From SZUA-430 sp041477875 (GTDB taxonomy: Bacteria; Pseudomonadota; Alphaproteobacteria; Micropepsales; Micropepsaceae): a DNA stretch of 9,800 bases. How positions within the stretch are numbered: position 1 is the first letter of the stretch; every line of letters begins with the position of its first letter. Location: contig JBGOVA010000173.1 in NCBI GenBank assembly GCA_041477875.1, positions 1 through 9,800 on the forward strand. Reading direction: 5' to 3'. This document shows positions 6,363-9,800 of the stretch, piece after piece. A program made the position numbers and the translations under genes. The notes under the pieces are model-generated. The model was not told where the DNA came from. It saw only the letters and a program-made list of their open reading frames with translations, and searched no databases.

Positions 6363-6405
6363 CGCGAACCTAAGTTCACCACGCGCATTTGAGTCGTATT
6401 GCGCG

Positions 6406-6419
6406 GGTCAAGTTTGACC
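6406..6419. promoter_or_regulatory. Perfect 14-bp palindrome GGTCAA-GT-TTGACC, candidate operator
   Basis: GGTCAA (6406-6411) and TTGACC (6414-6419) are exact inverted arms around a 2-bp centre, 83 bp before the decarboxylase start. The right arm is itself a good -35 hexamer for the decarboxylase, so a protein bound here would compete with RNA polymerase. The left arm read on the minus strand is an equally good -35 towards the histidine kinase, though I see no matching -10 on that side. The regulator cannot be named from the sequence. Confidence 0.45.
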
Positions 6420-6441
6420 AACGCGCACGCATCAACTATCC
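6414..6441 (+). promoter_or_regulatory. Candidate promoter of the decarboxylase gene
   Basis: TTGACC (6414-6419) followed after 16 bp by CTATCC (6436-6441) resembles alphaproteobacterial housekeeping promoters, whose -10 tolerates a leading C. The distance to the ATG at 6502 leaves a leader of roughly 50 bases. The only Shine-Dalgarno-like sequence near the start is a weak purine stretch around 6485-6498. Confidence 0.45.
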
Positions 6442-6501
6442 ACCCGGCCTTCCGGAGATCGGCTATCATCCGCCGCAGAACCCCAAGGCAAGGCAGAGCA
6501 C

Positions 6502-7707
6502 ATGTCGGCCTATGCGCAGCCATCGGGCAAACGAAACAAGCTTCCCCGCTTCACCTCGGTCGCAGACTTGGTCGCCAAGCTGCGCCCTGCGATGCCTGTC
6601 TATGCGCTGTTCCCGGACGCCTTCGCCAAGGCCGCAAAGACCTTCCTCGACGGGTTCCCGGGCGAGACGATGTACGCGGTCAAGGCAAACCACGCACTGC
6701 ACGTTCTCGATCTGATCCACGATGGCGGTATCGATCATTTCGACGTTGCCTCGATCGCCGAGGTCAAGCTGGTCCACGAACGCTTCCCCGGCGCCAAGCA
6801 AAGCTTCATGGCGCCCGTGCGCATTCGCGGCACCGCGGGCGAGGCCTATCGCGCCCACGGCGTGCGCGACTTCGCGCTGGACAGCGAGGATGAGCTCGCG
6901 GCCGTTCTGCGCGAGACGGGCGCGGCGACGAATCCTGCCGCCGCACGCGACCTCACGCTCTATGTGCGCCTCCAAGTACCGGCGGACGGCGCCCTTCTCG
7001 AACTATCGAGCAAATTCGGCGTCAGCGTCAGCGCCGCCTCCGCGCTCTTGAAGGACATTGCGCGAGCCGGCGCAAAGCCGGCGCTGACGTTCCACGTCGG
7101 CTCGCAGTGCCTATTCCCGCGCTCCTACGCGACGGCGCTCAAGCGCTGCGCGGAGGTCCTGGCGCAATCCGGCGTCGAACTTGCGGCGCTCGATATCGGC
7201 GGCGGCTTTCCAGGCTACTACCTCAACGTCACTGTGCCGCCGCTTGGTGAGTTCTTCGCCGCGATCAAGGAAGGCCTCGCCGCGCTGAACCTGCCGAAGG
7301 GCTGTGCAATCCATTGCGAGCCCGGCCGCGCGCTCGTCGCCGACGGCCTTTCCGTCGTCACGCAAGTGTCGCTGCGCCGCGACCACACGCTCTTCATCAA
7401 CGACGGCATCTACGGCAGCATGAGCGAATACGCGCTGAAGAACTGGCCCGTGCGCTATCCCTTGCGCGTGTACACGAGCGCGCCCGACGGCCGTATCGTC
7501 GAAAAGACCGGCCGGGTCGCGCCGTTCAAGGCGTTCGGCCCGACCTGCGACACGCTGGACGTCCTGCATTATCTCATCGACCTGCCCGACACCGTCGCCG
7601 CCGGCGATTGGATCGAGTTCCAGAAGCTCGGCGCCTATTCCTGTGCGCTCAGGACCGCATTCAATGGTTTCTATCCGGATACTTTCGTGGAAATAGCTTC
7701 AAGTTAG
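6502..7707 (+). CDS. Ornithine/lysine decarboxylase-type PLP enzyme (group IV, alanine-racemase fold)
   Basis: This 401-residue cytoplasmic enzyme probably decarboxylates ornithine (or lysine) to putrescine (or cadaverine). It has a PLP-binding TIM barrel followed by a C-terminal beta domain. Key residues are the Schiff-base Lys61 in YAVKAN, His198 in HVGSQ (stacks on the PLP ring), the phosphate-binding Gly loop DIGGGFPG (231-238), EPGR (273-276), and the catalytic Cys349-Asp350 in GPTCDTLD, contributed to the partner subunit of the dimer. The C-terminal GAYSCALRTAFNGF block is typical of ornithine decarboxylases rather than diaminopimelate decarboxylase. The segment after NDGIYGS (300-306) lacks the YDH-type Asp of eukaryotic ODC, so substrate choice is not certain. 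It is a monocistronic-looking gene, divergent from the kinase and followed by 127 bp before the DUF2336 start. A polyamine role is the best reading. Confidence 0.88.
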   Translation: MSAYAQPSGKRNKLPRFTSVADLVAKLRPAMPVYALFPDAFAKAAKTFLDGFPGETMYAVKANHALHVLDLIHDGGIDHFDVASIAEVKLVHERFPGAKQSFMAPVRIRGTAGEAYRAHGVRDFALDSEDELAAVLRETGAATNPAAARDLTLYVRLQVPADGALLELSSKFGVSVSAASALLKDIARAGAKPALTFHVGSQCLFPRSYATALKRCAEVLAQSGVELAALDIGGGFPGYYLNVTVPPLGEFFAAIKEGLAALNLPKGCAIHCEPGRALVADGLSVVTQVSLRRDHTLFINDGIYGSMSEYALKNWPVRYPLRVYTSAPDGRIVEKTGRVAPFKAFGPTCDTLDVLHYLIDLPDTVAAGDWIEFQKLGAYSCALRTAFNGFYPDTFVEIASS

Positions 7708-7796
7708 TTGTCGCCGGTGCCAGCGCGTTAGCCATTCTTCCTGACCGAAAATTTACGCGGCGCTCGCCATCATGACCCACGTTTCGGGGCGTCCCG

Positions 7797-7817
7797 GGCC
7801 AAGGTTTTGGCCAAGGT
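7797..7817. repeat. Direct repeat GGCCAAGGT x2 with embedded hairpin, upstream of the DUF2336 gene
   Basis: GGCCAAGGT occurs at 7797-7805 and again at 7809-7817, a 12-bp period. The first copy plus the start of the second also forms a perfect hairpin, GGCCAA-GGTT-TTGGCC (7797-7812). It ends 17 bp before the chosen start at 7835. No T-run follows, so a terminator for the decarboxylase gene is unlikely. It could be a regulatory site in the leader, or chance duplication. Confidence 0.35.
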
Positions 7818-7834
7818 CAAGAGATTGGCAGGCA

Positions 7835-8947
7835 ATGGTGGAAACCACGTCGCAATTGCAGCGTTTGATCGACCTCGCCAAAGAGCCGTCGAGCGACAAG
7901 CGGCGCGAGCTTTTGCGCGAAGTCACCGACGTCTTTCTCGACGCCGCACCGAGCTACAGCGATGCCGAACGCGACCACTTCGGCGCGATCTTGAGCCGCG
8001 TCGCAACCGACATGGACATCGCGGTCCGCAAGCAGCTCGCCAAGCAGTTTGCGAACGTGCCCTCCGCCCCCCACAGCTTGATTTGCCAGCTCGCCAACGA
8101 TGAGTTCAGCGTCGCAAAGGACGTGCTTCTGAAAAGTACCGTGCTGCGCGACGCCGACCTGATCAAGATTGCCCAGACGAAAGGCCAAGACCAGATCGAG
8201 GCGATCGCCGGTCGCCACAGCGTTTCGGAAACCGTCTCCGACGTTGTCGTGGCGCGCGGCGACGACACGACCGTCCTGAAGCTCGTCACGAACGCAGGCG
8301 CCAAGGTCTCGCGCACGACGATGCAGCGCGTGGTCGAGCGCAGCGAAACCAACGAAGCGCTGCAGGCGCCGCTGGTCGCTCGCGCGGACCTGCCGCCCGA
8401 CATGATGCAAGACATGTTCACCTTCGTGTCGACGGAACTGCGCACGAAGATCACGCAAAGACTCGACAGCCTACCCCCGGAAGTCATCGAGCAGGCGTTC
8501 AAGGAAGCCGAGCGCAGTTTCGCCGGCGAGATGCGCCAGTTCAAGGACGCTGACCGCAAGGCGATGGTCTATGTCAGCGAAATGGCGCGCCGCAAAGAGC
8601 TGAACGAAGCCCTGCTCCATCAACTCGTGCGCAACAACCAAACGGTCGAGTTCGTCCACGCCTTCGCCAAGTTGGCCGAGGTCGATGTCAAGACCGTGCG
8701 GCGCATCGTCAACGCGTGCAACGTCGAAGGCGTCGCGATCATCTGCAAGGCCGTCCGCTTCGACCGCTCGACCTTCTCCGCGATCGCCCACTTCCTCGAC
8801 CAATCGGGGAAGCGCGACGCAAAGTCGAACCAGGACCTGGTCGGCCTCTACGACCAAGTGACCGCCGAGGCGGCTCAACGCGTGATGCGCTTCTGGCGCG
8901 TGCGCAAGGAAGCAACCGAAAGCGCGCCACTCGCGCAGGTGGGCTGA
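7835..8947 (+). CDS. DUF2336 family helical protein
   Basis: This protein of 370 residues is almost entirely alpha-helical in character and matches the DUF2336 family, a widespread but uncharacterised alphaproteobacterial group. Visible features are an N-terminal helical region (LQRLIDLAKEPSSDKRRELL), HEAT-like repeated units of the form 'vrkqLAkqfAnvp..Ph..i..LAnDe..VA..vL..S..L.D.dLi.ia' across about residues 60-140, then 'AIAGRHSVSETVSDVVVARGD' and a more variable helical C-terminal half. It has no signal peptide, membrane helix or catalytic motif that I can recognise, so a scaffold or interaction role is a guess. An in-frame ATG at 7772 would add 21 residues rich in Arg, Pro and Trp, but has no Shine-Dalgarno and runs through the GGCCAAGGT repeat. 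The ATG at 7835 follows AAGAG and gives the usual family length. It converges on prfC with an 8-bp gap. Confidence 0.82.
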   Translation: MVETTSQLQRLIDLAKEPSSDKRRELLREVTDVFLDAAPSYSDAERDHFGAILSRVATDMDIAVRKQLAKQFANVPSAPHSLICQLANDEFSVAKDVLLKSTVLRDADLIKIAQTKGQDQIEAIAGRHSVSETVSDVVVARGDDTTVLKLVTNAGAKVSRTTMQRVVERSETNEALQAPLVARADLPPDMMQDMFTFVSTELRTKITQRLDSLPPEVIEQAFKEAERSFAGEMRQFKDADRKAMVYVSEMARRKELNEALLHQLVRNNQTVEFVHAFAKLAEVDVKTVRRIVNACNVEGVAIICKAVRFDRSTFSAIAHFLDQSGKRDAKSNQDLVGLYDQVTAEAAQRVMRFWRVRKEATESAPLAQVG

Positions 8948-8955
8948 TCGGGCGG

Positions 8956-9800
8956 CTAGTGCCTTCTCTCACGCGTCGCGGTGAACTTGATCTTCGGCCA
9001 CTTCTCGGCCGTGTAGCGAAGCTCCCACGCGCTCTTGGCCATGAACACCGGCGCGCCGTCGCGGTCGTCGGCGAGATTGCCTTGATGCGCATCGAGGAAG
9101 CGCTTGAGTTCGACCGAATCGTCCGCCGAAGCCCAGCGCGCGGTCTCATAGAGGCCCTGTTCGAAGCCGACCTCAAGCCCGTATTCGGCCGCGATGCGGC
9201 TCGCGAGAACGTCGAGCTGCAACTGCCCGACGACGCCCACGAACCACTGCGCGCCGATCTTCGGGCGGAAAACCTGGGTGACACCCTCCTCGGCCAAGGC
9301 CTCCAACGCCCGCTGCAAATGCTTCGCCTTCAAGGGATCGGCCAGCCGAACACGGCGGATGATTTCCGGTGCGAAGTTGGGGATGCCGGTGAAGGTCAGT
9401 TCCTCGCCTTCCGTCAACGTATCGCCGACGCGCAAGACACCGTGGTTGGGAATACCGATGATATCGCCGGGCCACGCCTCGTCGACCGTCTCGCGCGACT
9501 GCGCGAAGAACAGGATCGGGTTATGCACGCTCATCACTTTGCCCGTGCCCGATTGCTTCAGCTTCATCCCGCGTTTGAAATGCCCGGAACACACCCGCAT
9601 GAACGCCACGCGGTCGCGGTGGTTCGGGTCCATGTTCGCCTGCACCTTGAAAACGAAGCCCGCGACCTTGTCCTCCGCCGGCGACACCTCGCGCTGCACG
9701 GCCGGTTGCGCGCGCGGCCCCGGCGCATAGGCGCCGAGCCCCGTGATCAGCTCGCGAACGCCGAAATTCTTCAGCGCGGCACCGAAATAGATCGGCGTCA
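8956..9800 (-). CDS. prfC: Peptide chain release factor 3, C-terminal half (partial)
   Basis: RF3 is a translational GTPase that ejects RF1 or RF2 from the ribosome after termination. The window holds about 280 C-terminal residues of a protein normally near 530; the 5' part, with the P-loop and switch regions, lies beyond the right edge. The visible part begins with TPIYFGAALKNFGVRELI, the end of the GTPase domain, and enters the beta-barrel domain II with KVAGFVFKVQANMDPNHRDR and RVCSGHFKRGMKL. The RF3-specific domain III follows, including GIPNFAPEI, GAQWFVGVVGQLQLDVL and a terminal 'KWPKIKF'. A GTG at 9699 could be mistaken for a start, but the homologous frame continues unbroken upstream to 9800. 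Elongation factor G is excluded by the RF3-specific 'FFAQSRETVDEAWPGDIIGI' segment. The TAG stop (8956-8958) faces the DUF2336 stop. Confidence 0.96.
   Translation of the reverse strand, partial: TPIYFGAALKNFGVRELITGLGAYAPGPRAQPAVQREVSPAEDKVAGFVFKVQANMDPNHRDRVAFMRVCSGHFKRGMKLKQSGTGKVMSVHNPILFFAQSRETVDEAWPGDIIGIPNHGVLRVGDTLTEGEELTFTGIPNFAPEIIRRVRLADPLKAKHLQRALEALAEEGVTQVFRPKIGAQWFVGVVGQLQLDVLASRIAAEYGLEVGFEQGLYETARWASADDSVELKRFLDAHQGNLADDRDGAPVFMAKSAWELRYTAEKWPKIKFTATRERRH

Noticed and set aside
7797..7817. Intrinsic terminator of the decarboxylase gene
   Set aside because: The 6-bp stem is followed by AAGGTCAAGAG with no T-run, nearly 90 bp past the stop codon.
9173..9475. Minus-strand frame of 100 codons inside prfC
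   Set aside because: Out-of-frame shadow; the RF3 frame is continuous through it.
9697..9699. GTG as the start of a short RF3-like gene
   Set aside because: The same frame continues without a stop to the window edge and encodes conserved RF3 sequence (TPIYFGAALKNFGV), so the gene is cut by the edge, not truncated.
1..9800. Mobile element, defence system, biosynthetic cluster or CRISPR array
   Set aside because: No transposase, integrase, phage, toxin-antitoxin, nuclease or repeat-spacer structure was seen on either strand; gene content and composition look like uniform core chromosome.

Overview
The window is a high-GC, gene-dense piece of what looks like an alphaproteobacterial chromosome. 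The base composition, the DUF2849/CysI/DUF934 sulfite-reductase cluster, a DUF2336 protein and a DivJ/PleC-style histidine kinase core all point that way. I see no insertion sequence, phage gene, CRISPR array, tRNA or rRNA. It reads as core metabolism and housekeeping, not an accessory island.

Layout. Positions 1-38 may hold the last codons of an upstream gene. Positions 116-2691 (+) form a compact three-gene ABC importer operon of the SsuABC/TauABC/ThiXYZ type: periplasmic binding protein, ATPase (TTG start) and permease. A short AT-rich intergenic stretch (2692-2784) carries a good -35 hexamer and an 8-bp inverted repeat that covers the Shine-Dalgarno sequence of the next operon. Positions 2785-5247 (+) form a tightly coupled assimilatory sulfite-reductase operon: DUF2849, CysI-type nitrite/sulfite reductase and DUF934. 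On the opposite strand, 5212-6258, an orphan membrane histidine kinase converges on DUF934 and overlaps its 3' end by 36 bp. Divergent from the kinase is an ornithine/lysine-decarboxylase-type PLP enzyme (6502-7707, +), with a perfect palindrome over its likely -35 box. A DUF2336 helical protein follows (7835-8947, +). The window closes with the C-terminal half of peptide chain release factor 3 (prfC, -), which runs off the right edge.

How the genes may work together. The importer and the sulfite-reductase operon lie in tandem. If the importer takes up an organosulfur compound, the reductase could assimilate the sulfite released from it. The importer family also includes thiamine-precursor transporters, the two operons appear to have separate promoters, and no desulfonation gene is visible, so this link is only inference. 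The kinase, decarboxylase, DUF2336 protein and RF3 look functionally unrelated. The most interesting unexplained structures are the RBS-masking hairpin before the sulfite-reductase operon, the palindrome at the decarboxylase promoter, and the repeat just upstream of the DUF2336 start. I found no convincing new multi-gene system.
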